Source: Streptomyces sp. CB09001 (GTDB taxonomy: Bacteria > Actinomycetota > Actinomycetes > Streptomycetales > Streptomycetaceae). From it: a stretch of DNA of 64,000 nt. The notes under the pieces were generated by a model. The model did not search any database. It saw nothing but the letters and a program-made list of their open reading frames with translations, and was not told the DNA's origin. Positions 1 to 7,882 of the stretch are shown piece by piece. The stretch covers positions 1,984,001-2,048,000 of the forward strand of contig NZ_CP026730.1 of the NCBI RefSeq assembly GCF_003369795.1, written 5' to 3'. Position 1 is the first letter of the stretch. Each line of letters starts with the position of its first letter. The translations under genes and the position numbers were made by a program.

Positions 1-254
1 AGGGCAGCGGTGCGCGGACCGTGGGCGGCGTGGCCTACGACTCCCCGACCTGTGACGGCTCCACGGTCTCGGGGATCGGCAGGGACAGGCTCGGCGACAT
101 CTGGTACCGGGCGCTGACGGTCTACATGACGTCGTCCACCGACTACGCGGGCGCCCGCGCCGCCACCCTGAGCGCGGCCGGCGACCTGTACGGCACCGAC
201 AGCGCCGAGTACGCCGCGGTCGGCGCGGCGTGGAGCGCGGTGAACGTGGGCTGA
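1..254 (+). CDS. M4 (thermolysin-like) metalloprotease, C-terminal end only
   Basis: The open frame enters from the left edge and stops at TGA 252-254, so about 83 residues remain. The sequence matches the helical C-terminal half of peptidase M4 proteins: a GIGRDRLGDIWYRAL stretch, then YMTSSTDYAGAR, ending in the typical AAWSAVNVG tail. The catalytic HExxH and zinc-ligand regions would lie outside the window. Streptomyces M4 proteases of this kind are normally secreted, but the signal peptide is not visible here. A second, unrelated-length M4 protein lies at 58282-59352. The family call rests on the C-terminal pattern alone. Confidence 0.72.
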   Translation, partial: GSGARTVGGVAYDSPTCDGSTVSGIGRDRLGDIWYRALTVYMTSSTDYAGARAATLSAAGDLYGTDSAEYAAVGAAWSAVNVG

Positions 255-329
255 CCCCGGTCGTCCGGCGCCCGCCTGCCGCGCTCGCTTACGCTTGCCG
301 CGAGAGCACGAACGAGGGGACGGGAGCCG

Positions 330-1259
330 ATGAGCCTGAGGCAGTTCGAGTACGCCCTGGCTGTCGCCGAGGAGGGCTCGGTGACGGCCGCGGCCGAGGC
401 GCTGCGCGTCGCCCAGCCCTCGGTGTCCCAGCAGATCCGCGGTCTGGAGCGGGACCTCGGCGTGGAGCTGTTCTCCCGCACCCCGACCGGTCTGGTGCCC
501 ACCGTGGCCGGTCGCGCCTTCCTGCGGGACGCGGAGATCGCGGTGAACGCGGCACGCCGGGCGCGGGCGACGGCGCGGGCCGGCTCCGAGGAGCTGGCGG
601 GCGAGCTGGTGGTCGCGGTGCAGATGGGCCTGGGCACGCGGCAGCTGCCGGGCGCCCTGAGCGCGCTGCGCCGCCGCTTCCCGCGCCTGGAGGTCACCGT
701 CTTCGAGGAGCCGAACCCGACGGAGCTGGAGCGGCTGGCCCGCGGCGGCGTGCTGGACCTCGCCCTCATGGCCGGACGGTGCGACGAGGGCCTGTACGAC
801 GGCCACCACCTGGGCGACGAGGAGTTCGTCGTCGTGCTGGCGGCCGGGCACCCGCGGCTCGCCGCGGACCGGGTCGCGCTGCGGGACCTGGAGCGGGAGC
901 CGTGGGTGCGTTTCGACCCCGCCAGTGCGCTCGACGGCGTACTGGCGGACGTGCTGCGGGAGAACGGGCTCGCCCCGACCACCGTCGCCCGCCTCTCCCA
1001 GACGGCGACGGCCGTGCGCTGGGCCGCCCACGGCCTCGGGGTGACGTTCGTCCCGGCCTCCGCGGTGCCCCCCGGTCACGAGCACCTGGTGCGCCCGGTG
1101 TTCCCGGCCGTGTCCCAGCCGGTGGTCGCCGCGGTCCGGCCCGGCGCGGGCCCGGCGGAGACGGCGCTGCTGGAGTTCCTGCGCCAGGAGACGTGGTACC
1201 GGCAGGCTCAGAGCTGGGTGGCGCCGCCGTCCACGGCCAGCTCGGCGCCGGTCGTGTAG
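330..1259 (+). CDS. LysR-family transcriptional regulator
   Basis: A 309-residue protein with the usual LysR layout. An N-terminal winged helix-turn-helix (about residues 1-60, with VAQPSVSQQIRGLERDLGVELF and the TPAG-like TPTGLVPTVAGRAFL linker) is followed by a periplasmic-binding-like effector domain from about residue 90. The ATG at 330 follows a GAGGGGACGGGAG ribosome-binding region. It faces the SDR gene on the other strand and overlaps its 3' end by 52 bases, so the last residues (APPSTASSAPVV) are antisense to that gene and probably not part of the folded domain. The effector is unknown. Regulation of the neighbouring SDR pair is possible but only inferred from proximity. Confidence 0.9.
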   Translation: MSLRQFEYALAVAEEGSVTAAAEALRVAQPSVSQQIRGLERDLGVELFSRTPTGLVPTVAGRAFLRDAEIAVNAARRARATARAGSEELAGELVVAVQMGLGTRQLPGALSALRRRFPRLEVTVFEEPNPTELERLARGGVLDLALMAGRCDEGLYDGHHLGDEEFVVVLAAGHPRLAADRVALRDLEREPWVRFDPASALDGVLADVLRENGLAPTTVARLSQTATAVRWAAHGLGVTFVPASAVPPGHEHLVRPVFPAVSQPVVAAVRPGAGPAETALLEFLRQETWYRQAQSWVAPPSTASSAPVV

Positions 1260-1951
1260 GTGGCGTCGAAGGCGAGGAAGGCGGCGGCCCGCGCGATCTC
1301 CTCGGGGGTGCCGAAGCGCCGCATGGGGTTGTCCGCGACCCGTTCCGCCTTGAACCGCGCGGCCTCCTCGGCGGTCGTCGCCGCGTCCAGGGCTCCCGTG
1401 TCGACGGGTCCCGGACTGACCGCGTTGACCCGGATGCCGCGGGGCAGCAGCTCACGGGAGAAGCTGCGGGCCATCGAGCGCAGCGCCGCCTTCCCGGCCG
1501 CGTAGACGCTGGCGTCCGCCATGCCGACGGCATTGGCCACCGAGGTGGTGAGGACGACGCCCGCGCCCGTGTTCAGCAGCGGGGCGAGCTTCTGCACGGT
1601 GAACCAGGCGCCCTTGACGTTGATCGCGAACAGCTCGTCGTACGCCGCCTCGGTCGTCGATTCGAGAGGTGTGAGGGCCGCGATCCCGGCGTTGACGAAC
1701 AGGGCGTCGACCGTGCCCAGTTCGGCCTTCACCCGGTCGGTGAGGGCGTCCAGGTCCGGCAGTGAGGCCACGTCGCCCCGGACGGCCACCGCGTTCTCTC
1801 CGAGCCGCTCCCGCGCGGCGTCGAGCGTGGTCTGCGAACGGCCGGTGATCACCACCCGGGCTCCGCCGGCCACCAGCAGTTCCGCCATCGCGAAACCCAT
1901 TCCGCTGCCGCCACCCGTGATCACGGCATTCCTGTCGCTGTACACACCCAT
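1208..1951 (-). CDS. SDR-family oxidoreductase
   Basis: A 247-residue classical short-chain dehydrogenase. The cofactor motif TGGGSGMG lies at residues 12-19, followed by NAG (87-89), the active-site Asn at 111, Ser137 and the YxxxK pair Tyr150/Lys154. The C-terminal TTGAELAVDGG is typical. NADP(H) or NAD(H) oxidoreductase activity follows from the family; the substrate cannot be read. The chosen ATG at 1951 gives the family-standard length, although the frame stays open far upstream. It is the second gene of an apparent pair with the SDR at 2011-2778 (59-base gap), and its 3' end overlaps the convergent lysR gene. Confidence 0.9.
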   Translation of the reverse strand: MGVYSDRNAVITGGGSGMGFAMAELLVAGGARVVITGRSQTTLDAARERLGENAVAVRGDVASLPDLDALTDRVKAELGTVDALFVNAGIAALTPLESTTEAAYDELFAINVKGAWFTVQKLAPLLNTGAGVVLTTSVANAVGMADASVYAAGKAALRSMARSFSRELLPRGIRVNAVSPGPVDTGALDAATTAEEAARFKAERVADNPMRRFGTPEEIARAAAFLAFDATYTTGAELAVDGGATQL

Positions 1952-2010
1952 TTCCGAATCCCTTTTTCGCAGACGTGCCCATACTTTCCCAGCTTCGCTT
2001 TTCTCGGAGG

Positions 2011-2778
2011 TCAGCCCCTGGGGTATTCCCCGCCGTCCACGACGAGGTTGCTTCCGGTCACCCAGCCCGCCCGGCCGGAGACGAGGAACAGCACCGCCTC
2101 GGCGATGTCCTCGGGCCGGCCGTCGCGTCCCAGCGGCGCGGTGCCGGTCGGGCCGGGTCCGGCGTTCAGGCCCGCCCAGTTCTCCCGGGTCTCCTCGCCG
2201 CCGGGGGTGGCGGTCCGGCCGGGGCTCACCGTGTTGACCCGGACGCCGGAGGGGGCCAGTGCCGAGGCCAGGCCCCGGCTGTAGGTCTCCAGCGCCGCCT
2301 TCGCCGCCTGGTAGTGCAGGAACGGGGGGACCGGCGGGACGACCGCGGCCGTGGAGACGTGCACGATCGCCCCCGAACGCCGCCCCCGCATGCCCGGCAC
2401 CAGCAGCGAGTCGAGGCGGACCGAGGCGAGGAGGTTCAGGTCCAGGGCGTCCCGCCACTCCTCGTCGGGAATGGCCGGGGCGTCCAGATGGGGCCGCGCC
2501 CCACCCACGTTGTGAACCAGGAGGTCCACCCCGCCGAGCAGTTCCTGCGCGGCCGTCGCGAGCGCCTCCGCCCCGGCCGGGGTGCGCACGTCGGCCGGTA
2601 CGAAGGCGGCCCCCTCGGGTGCGGCGCCCGTCGCGGACCTGGCGGTGGTGAGCACCTCGGCGCCGGCGTCCAGCAGGCGGCGGACGATCGCCGCTCCGAT
2701 GCCCCGCGTACCGCCGGTGACGAGAGCCCGCTTTCCGGCGAGTTCCCGATTTTCCGACGTGTTCTCGTTCGTGGTCAT
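2011..2778 (-). CDS. SDR-family oxidoreductase
   Basis: A 255-residue short-chain dehydrogenase with TGGTRGIG at residues 21-28, Ser142 and Tyr156/Lys160. The usual NNAG is replaced by HNVGG (residues 89-93), a variant seen in some SDR subfamilies. The ATG at 2778 is preceded by GGAAAGG at good spacing, and the 65 in-frame codons upstream do not look like an SDR. It is the first gene of a two-SDR unit reading leftward. Two different SDRs in tandem suggest successive or paired steps on a small molecule. The pathway is not identifiable. Confidence 0.88.
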   Translation of the reverse strand: MTTNENTSENRELAGKRALVTGGTRGIGAAIVRRLLDAGAEVLTTARSATGAAPEGAAFVPADVRTPAGAEALATAAQELLGGVDLLVHNVGGARPHLDAPAIPDEEWRDALDLNLLASVRLDSLLVPGMRGRRSGAIVHVSTAAVVPPVPPFLHYQAAKAALETYSRGLASALAPSGVRVNTVSPGRTATPGGEETRENWAGLNAGPGPTGTAPLGRDGRPEDIAEAVLFLVSGRAGWVTGSNLVVDGGEYPRG

Positions 2779-3068
2779 TCCACTGGCCTTTCCGGAATAT
2801 CGCATTGAGGCACTCACGGTAGATCCGGGAAATATCCGGAAGCAAAGACGAAATTGCAGCGGGTGCCATAGGAAGTTCCTATGGCTCTCGCCCGGCGTTC
2901 CTGCCGCGCTCGTGCGAGAGGTTCCCGCCGAGGTCAAACCGCGCAGCGTGCCACCGGGCCCGTTCGGAGGCACCGGTCACCCGTTCACACCCGCCCGGGG
3001 AGCGTGCCGGGGCCGGTGCGCCTTTGCTCGGTAGGGCAGGGGCCACCGAAGAGCTCAAAGGAGCACCG

Positions 3069-3602
3069 ATGCGACGCACCGCCCGCCTGCTGACCGGTAC
3101 CGCGCTCGCCGCCGCGGCCGCCGGTCTGACCACCGCGGCCCCGGCGTACGCCGGGGAGACCGCCGGCACCGGGGGCCTGACGGTGTATCCGGCCTCGGTC
3201 GTGCCGGGCGAGCGGGCGATGGTGACGACCGCGGCGTGCGGGAAGGGCGGCTCGGCGGCGGGTGACGCCGGCGCGGTCGGCGCGGGCTCGTTCCCGCTGG
3301 CGCCGGGCACCGGCGAGGGAGAGGCGACCGGCCACTTCCAGGTGCCGCCGAGCGCGCAGCCGGGGACGTACGAGATCGTCGCGACCTGTGGGGACGACGA
3401 GCGGCGGGTGACGGGCGACCTGGTGGTCACGCTGGCCTCGGCCGCCGAGCAGGTGTACCCCCGAGGAAGCGTGAAGACGGGGGTCGGCGGCGCTCTTGGC
3501 CCCGACCCCGTGCAGACCGCGGCCGGCGTGGCGGCTCTCGCCGTCGCCGCCGCGGGCGGTACCTGGCTCCTGCATCGCCGGGCGAGAGGCGACGGGATCT
3601 GA
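3069..3602 (+). CDS. Secreted, C-terminally membrane-anchored protein next to a sortase
   Basis: A 177-residue protein with a Sec signal peptide (MRRTARLLTGTALAAAAAGL, cleavage likely after APAYA), an extracellular beta-rich region of about 110 residues containing a cysteine pair (AACGKGG and ATCGDDE), and a C-terminal membrane segment ending in RRARGDGI. The ATG at 3069 follows AAAGGAG at ideal spacing. The sortase gene starts 118 bases downstream on the same strand. This arrangement (small surface protein plus class F-like sortase) recurs in Streptomyces. No LPxTG-type motif is visible, so it may be a partner rather than a conventional substrate. Confidence 0.78.
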   Translation: MRRTARLLTGTALAAAAAGLTTAAPAYAGETAGTGGLTVYPASVVPGERAMVTTAACGKGGSAAGDAGAVGAGSFPLAPGTGEGEATGHFQVPPSAQPGTYEIVATCGDDERRVTGDLVVTLASAAEQVYPRGSVKTGVGGALGPDPVQTAAGVAALAVAAAGGTWLLHRRARGDGI

Positions 3603-3720
3603 CGGGCACCCTCCGCTGCCCGTCCGCCGGTACCGCACTTCCCCACCCCCTCCGGGTCCGACGCCCCTCGCGGCCCGGAGGGGGCCGGGGGTCCCAGGGA
3701 GCCGAGGGAGAGGGGACGTC

Positions 3721-4350
3721 ATGCGCAGGGTCAAGGACACCGCGATAGCGGCCGTCACCGCCGTCGCCCTCTGTTCGGGGGCGTGGCTGCTGCTCGGCGG
3801 CGCCCGCACCGACGCCCCGCCCCAGCCGTCGGCCGCGCAGGCCCGCACCGACCGGGCCGGGCAGGCCGGCCGGGGCGCCGCCGCACCGGCGCTGCCGCCC
3901 TCTCCGCCGGACCGCGTCCGCATCCCGGCGATCGGCGTGGACGCCCCGCTGACCGGCCTGGGCCTGACCGGCACGGGCAGCCTGGACGTGCCGCCCGCCG
4001 GGAAGAAGAACCTCGCCGGCTGGTACGAGGCGGGCACCACCCCCGGCGAGAGGGGCACCGCGATCGTCGCCGGGCACGTCGACAACGCCGAGGGGCCCGC
4101 CGTCTTCTACCGCCTCGGCGCCCTGGAGAAGGGCTCGGCGATCGAGATCGACCGGCGCGACGGCGGCGTCGCCGTCTTCACCGTGGACGCGGTGGAGGTC
4201 TACGCCGCCGACGCCTTCCCCGACGCGAAGGTCTACGGCGCCGCCGACCGCCCCGAACTGCGCGTCATCACCTGCGGCGGCCCCTACTCACGCAGTACCG
4301 GATACCAGGGCAACGTGGTCGTCTTCGCCCACCTGACCGGGAGCCGGTGA
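3721..4350 (+). CDS. Class F-like sortase
   Basis: A 209-residue transpeptidase. An N-terminal signal anchor (VALCSGAWLLLGG, residues 16-28) and a Pro/Ala-rich linker are followed by the sortase beta-barrel from about residue 65 (RVRIPAIGVDAPL). Catalytic residues are visible: His119 in AGHVD, Cys185 in ITCGG and a candidate Arg191 in YSRSTGYQGN. Short length and the GNVVVFAHL ending fit the class F (actinobacterial) group rather than the longer class E SrtE enzymes. It would act outside the membrane, cleaving sorting signals. The upstream membrane protein is its likely functional neighbour. The last 63 bases overlap the convergent HxlR gene. Confidence 0.9.
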   Translation: MRRVKDTAIAAVTAVALCSGAWLLLGGARTDAPPQPSAAQARTDRAGQAGRGAAAPALPPSPPDRVRIPAIGVDAPLTGLGLTGTGSLDVPPAGKKNLAGWYEAGTTPGERGTAIVAGHVDNAEGPAVFYRLGALEKGSAIEIDRRDGGVAVFTVDAVEVYAADAFPDAKVYGAADRPELRVITCGGPYSRSTGYQGNVVVFAHLTGSR

Positions 4351-4677
4351 CGCGTTCAGCACGTGCGCCTTCCCCCACGCGCCGAGCGGCACCAGCGCCT
4401 CGTTGAGGGCGACGCCCCGGGCGGTCAGCGAGTACTCCACGCGGGGCGGCACCTCGCCGTACTCCTCGCGGTGCACGATGCCGTCGGCCTCCAGCTCCCG
4501 CAGCTGCGCGGCGAGCACCTTCTCGGTGACGCCCGGCAGTGCGCGGCGCAGCGCGCCGAAGCGGTGCATCCCCTCGCCGAGGGCCCACAGGATCAGTACC
4601 TTCCATTTCCCGCCGATCACGTCGATCGCCGCGTCGACCCCGCAGTGGTACGCCCCCGGCCGCCGTGCCGTCCCCAT
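4288..4677 (-). CDS. HxlR-family transcriptional regulator
   Basis: A 129-residue winged-helix protein. It has the HxlR hallmark GGKWKVLILWAL followed by FGALRRALPGVTEKVLAAQLRELEADGIV, and a Cys in YHCGVD near the N terminus, where redox-sensing members carry theirs. The ATG at 4677 follows an AGGGACGGGG region and gives the standard family length; 21 further codons are open upstream. It is divergent from the imine-reductase-like gene at 4785 with about 107 bases between starts, the classic arrangement for control of the neighbour. The C-terminal tail is antisense to the end of the sortase gene. Confidence 0.88.
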   Translation of the reverse strand: MGTARRPGAYHCGVDAAIDVIGGKWKVLILWALGEGMHRFGALRRALPGVTEKVLAAQLRELEADGIVHREEYGEVPPRVEYSLTARGVALNEALVPLGAWGKAHVLNASPAPGQVGEDDHVALVSGTA

Positions 4678-4784
4678 ACCCGTCACCCCGTCCCTGCCCT
4701 CCGCCCGCACGCTTCCGCCGGGGTAACCACCCACTCGCAAGTGCGTACTTGAGCGGTGGCCCGTCCCGGCGGAGCCTGATCAAC

Positions 4785-5693
4785 ATGACTGACAAGACAC
4801 CCGCCGCCCGTATTCCGCTCACCGTCCTCGGCACCGGCGCCATGGGTACCGCCCTGGCCCGCGCCTGGCTCGCCGCCGGCCACCCCGTGACCGTCTGGAA
4901 CCGCACCCCGGCCCGCGCCGGGGCCCTGGCCGCCGAGGGGGCGGCGGTCGCCGCGAGCGCCGCTGCGGCGGTGGCCGCGAGCCGCCTGGTGATCGTCTGC
5001 CTGCTCGACGACGCCTCGGTCGGCGAGGCGCTCGACGGCGCCGACCTGACCGGGCGGGACCTGGTGAACCTCACCACCGGGACGCCCGCCGAGGGCCGTG
5101 CCCGCGCCGCGTGGGCGACGGCGCGCGGGGCCCGTTTCCTGGACGGCGGGATCATGGCCGTGCCGCCGATGATCGGGGCCGCCGAATCCGGCGGGTACGT
5201 CTTCTACAGCGGCTCCCCCGAGCTGTTCGAGGAGCACCGGGACACCCTCGCCGTCCCGGCCGGCACCCGTTACGTCGGCGCGGACGCGGGCTTCGCGGCG
5301 TTGCACGACGTGGCGCTGCTGAGCGCGATGAGCGGCATGTTCGCGGGCATCATGCACGCCTTCGCGCTGATCGGCCCGGAGGACATCGCGCCGAAGGACT
5401 TCGCGCCGCTGCTGGTGTCGTGGCTCGGCGCGATGTCCGGCTCGGCACACACGGCGGCCGACCAGCTGACGAGCGGCGACTACGGCAAGGGCGTCGTCTC
5501 CACCCTCGCGACGCAGGTGGCGGGGAGCGCGACGCTGCTGCGCACGGCCGAGGAGCAGGGGGTGAGCCCGGAGCTGCTGACGCCGTACACGGCGCTGCTG
5601 GAGCGGTGGCTCGCCGAGGGGCACGGGGCCGAGGACACGACGGGGGCGGTGGAACTCCTGAACCTGCGCCGGCCTGCGGCGGACCGCACCTAG
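4785..5693 (+). CDS. NADPH-dependent imine-reductase-like dehydrogenase
   Basis: A 302-residue protein of the 6-phosphogluconate dehydrogenase-like superfamily. The N-terminal Rossmann signature (VLGTGAMGTALARAWLAAG, then VTVWNRTPARAGALAAEGA) is very close to the published NADPH motif of imine reductases. The C-terminal half is all-helical and contains Asp175 in AALHDVALL, in the region where R-type imine reductases have their catalytic Asp. Physiological substrate unknown; a beta-hydroxyacid dehydrogenase is the alternative, though the NRT cofactor loop favours NADPH and an imine reductase. Divergent from the HxlR regulator. Its TAG stop and the stop of the convergent permease share the four bases CTAG at 5690-5693. 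Confidence 0.82.
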   Translation: MTDKTPAARIPLTVLGTGAMGTALARAWLAAGHPVTVWNRTPARAGALAAEGAAVAASAAAAVAASRLVIVCLLDDASVGEALDGADLTGRDLVNLTTGTPAEGRARAAWATARGARFLDGGIMAVPPMIGAAESGGYVFYSGSPELFEEHRDTLAVPAGTRYVGADAGFAALHDVALLSAMSGMFAGIMHAFALIGPEDIAPKDFAPLLVSWLGAMSGSAHTAADQLTSGDYGKGVVSTLATQVAGSATLLRTAEEQGVSPELLTPYTALLERWLAEGHGAEDTTGAVELLNLRRPAADRT

Positions 5694-6472
5694 GCCACCC
5701 ACTGTTCGTACGCCAGGTTCACCACCAGCGCGAAGACCACCGTCAGCAGGACGACGCGGACGAAGCCGCTGCCCTTCTTGAGGGCCGTGTGGGCGCCGAA
5801 CATGCCGCCGGCCAGGTTGAAGGCGGCCATCAGGACGGCCAGCTGCCACAGCACCGCGCCCTGCCAGGCGAAGGTGGCGAGGGCGCCCGCGTTGGTGCAG
5901 CAGTTGACGATCTTGGCGGTGGCGGAGGCGGTCACCAGGTCCAGGTGGAGCAGGGCGGTGAGGGCGAGGACCAGGAAGGTTCCGGTGCCGGGGCCGATGA
6001 GGCCGTCGTAGAAGCCGATGCCGAGGCCCGCGAGACCGATCGCGGCGAGGATCTGGCGGCGGGTGGCCGGGCCGGTGGCGGGCGCGGTGCCGAAGGCGGG
6101 GCGGAAGATCACGAAGGCGGCGACCGCGAGCAGCACCACCATGATCACCGGTTTCAGGACCTCGGTGCTCATCCCGGCCGCGAAGAAGGCGCCGCCCGAG
6201 GACCCGGCCAGTGCCGCCAGGCCGATGCGTACGGCGGTGCGCACGTCCACCGGCGCCTTGCGGGCGTACGTCACCGCGGCGCCCGTGGTGCCGACGATGG
6301 CGACCGCCTTGTTGGTGCCGAGCGCGTGTGCGGCCGGGGTACCGGAGGGCAGGCCGAGCAGCAGGGCGGGCAGCAGCAGGAGGCCGCCGCCGCCGACCAC
6401 GGCGTCGATCCAGCCGGCCGCGAGTGCGGCGAGGCAGAGCAGGACGACCGTGGTCAGCGATATGTCGGGCAT
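5690..6472 (-). CDS. TSUP (TauE/SafE) family membrane permease
   Basis: A 260-residue integral membrane protein with about eight hydrophobic segments and the two TSUP repeats, each with the conserved pattern (WIDAVVGGGGLLLLPALLL near the N terminus; GFYDGLIGPGTGTFLVLAL in the second half). Family members move sulfite, sulfoacetate, taurine-derived anions or other small organic acids across the membrane. The substrate is not evident. The ATG at 6472 is preceded by TAAGG. It is divergent from the nitrite reductase operon at 6650; a link to sulfur or nitrogen oxyanions is plausible but only inferred. Confidence 0.88.
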   Translation of the reverse strand: MPDISLTTVVLLCLAALAAGWIDAVVGGGGLLLLPALLLGLPSGTPAAHALGTNKAVAIVGTTGAAVTYARKAPVDVRTAVRIGLAALAGSSGGAFFAAGMSTEVLKPVIMVVLLAVAAFVIFRPAFGTAPATGPATRRQILAAIGLAGLGIGFYDGLIGPGTGTFLVLALTALLHLDLVTASATAKIVNCCTNAGALATFAWQGAVLWQLAVLMAAFNLAGGMFGAHTALKKGSGFVRVVLLTVVFALVVNLAYEQWVA

Positions 6473-6588
6473 GATCGCGACCTTATGGACGGGATGCATG
6501 TGCCGTCCATCGAGATGAGGGACTTCTGAGGTTCCCGCGCACCCGGCCGGAACCCTCACACGCACCGGCCGGGCCCGCTGAGGGCAGC

Positions 6589-6626
6589 GTTCCCCGTGGG
6601 AAACAGAAGGGATGCGGCCGGGTAAC
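6589..6626 (+). promoter_or_regulatory. Candidate GlnR-binding site upstream of the nir operon
   Basis: GTTCC (6589-6593), six bases, GAAAC (6600-6604), then in the same 11-base register GATGC (weak) and GTAAC (6622-6626). The published actinobacterial GlnR box is gTnAC-n6-GaAAC repeated. One 5' half is off by one base and the third half-site is poor, so this is a partial match. Position, 24 to 61 bases before the first nir ATG, suits nitrogen control, and GlnR regulation of nirB is established in S. coelicolor. Confidence 0.5.
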
Positions 6627-6649
6627 ACCCGCAGCGCACGCTCGGTGCC

Positions 6650-7882
6650 ATGACCTCGAAAACGCGTGTGGTGGTGATCGGCGCCGGACTCGCGGGCGTG
6701 ACGCTCGCCCGGCGGCTCGGTGAGCTGGGCACGCCCGCGCTGACGCTCGGCGACGAGGACCACCGCCCGTACAACCGGGTGCTGCTCGCCGAGGTGCTGG
6801 CCGGACGGTACGGCCCCGAGGTGATCGCCCTGCCGGCGCCCGCCGGGCTGCTGCGCGGCCGGGTCACCGGCATCGACCGGGCCGGGCGGACCGTGCGCTG
6901 CGCCGACGGGTCGGTGATCGCCTACGACACGCTGGTCCTGGCCACCGGCTCCAACGCCGTGCTGCCGCCACTGCGCGGCCTGTTCACCCCGGACCACGAG
7001 CTGCCCGAGGGCGTGCACGCGTTCCGCACGATGGACGACTGCCTGGGGTTGTCGAAGGCGGTACGGCCGGGAGTGCGGGCCGTCGTGATCGGCGGCGGGC
7101 TGCTCGGGGTGTCCGCCGCCCGCGCGCTGGCCGTGCGCGGCGCCCAGGTCGTCCTCGCCCAGCAGTCCGAGCGGCTGATGGAGCGGCAGCTCGACCCGGC
7201 GGCCTCCGCGCTGGTGCGGCGGCACCTGGAGGGGCTCGGGGTGGAGGTGCACACCGAATGCCGGGTACGGGACGTGCGCAGCGTCGGCGGTGCGGTGCGG
7301 TCGGTGGAGATGGGCGACGGGTACGCCCTCGGCGCCGACCTGGTGGTGCTCGCCTGCGGGGTCCGGCCGCGGGTCGGACTGGCGCGGGAGGCGGGGCTGG
7401 CGGTCGGCAAGGGCGTCCTCGTCGACGACGAGCTGCGCACCTCCGACCCGCACATCCGCGCGATCGGCGACTGCGCCCAGCACGCGGACCGCGTGTACGG
7501 GCTGGCCGCGCCCGCCCTCGAACAGGCCGGGGTGCTGGCCGGACTGCTCGCGGACGGCGGGAGCGCCGCCCGGCGCTACACCGGCACCCGCGCGCTGACC
7601 CGGCTCACCCTCACCGGGGCGGACGGCCCCTTCGACCCCCTCGACCTCGCCGCGTTCGGCGAGACCGACCCCCGCCCCGGCGACGACGTCGTGCAGCTCG
7701 CCGACGCCACCCGGGGCACCTACCGCAAGGTCGTCGTCCGTGACGACCGGCTGGTGGGCGGGGTCCTGGTCGGCGAACTCGGCACCGTCGGCGCGCTGGC
7801 GCGCGCCTGGGAGGGAGCAGAGCCGCTCCCCTCCGACGGCGGCCCCCTGCTCCACCTGCTCACCCAAGACGGAGGCTCCTGA
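6650..7882 (+). CDS. FAD/NAD(P)H-dependent oxidoreductase of the nitrite reductase operon
   Basis: A 410-residue pyridine nucleotide-disulphide reductase-type flavoprotein. It has an FAD dinucleotide motif at the N terminus (VVVIGAGLAGVTLARRL), the ATG(S) motif LVLATGSNAVLPP around residue 100, an NAD(P) motif VVIGGGLLGVSAARAL near residue 145, and the FAD-ribityl motif IRAIGDCAQ near residue 270. It resembles the N-terminal half of NirB without its iron-sulfur and siroheme parts. Its TGA shares a base with the nirB ATG (TGATG), so the two are translationally coupled. Likely role: electron delivery or accessory reductase for nitrite or nitrate assimilation. The exact partner is not proven. 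Confidence 0.85.
   Translation: MTSKTRVVVIGAGLAGVTLARRLGELGTPALTLGDEDHRPYNRVLLAEVLAGRYGPEVIALPAPAGLLRGRVTGIDRAGRTVRCADGSVIAYDTLVLATGSNAVLPPLRGLFTPDHELPEGVHAFRTMDDCLGLSKAVRPGVRAVVIGGGLLGVSAARALAVRGAQVVLAQQSERLMERQLDPAASALVRRHLEGLGVEVHTECRVRDVRSVGGAVRSVEMGDGYALGADLVVLACGVRPRVGLAREAGLAVGKGVLVDDELRTSDPHIRAIGDCAQHADRVYGLAAPALEQAGVLAGLLADGGSAARRYTGTRALTRLTLTGADGPFDPLDLAAFGETDPRPGDDVVQLADATRGTYRKVVVRDDRLVGGVLVGELGTVGALARAWEGAEPLPSDGGPLLHLLTQDGGS

Noticed and set aside
1208..2869. Single 553-residue fused SDR protein on the minus strand
   Set aside because: The frame joins the real SDR (from ATG 1951) to out-of-frame sequence of the upstream SDR gene; only the first 247 residues from 1951 make family sense.
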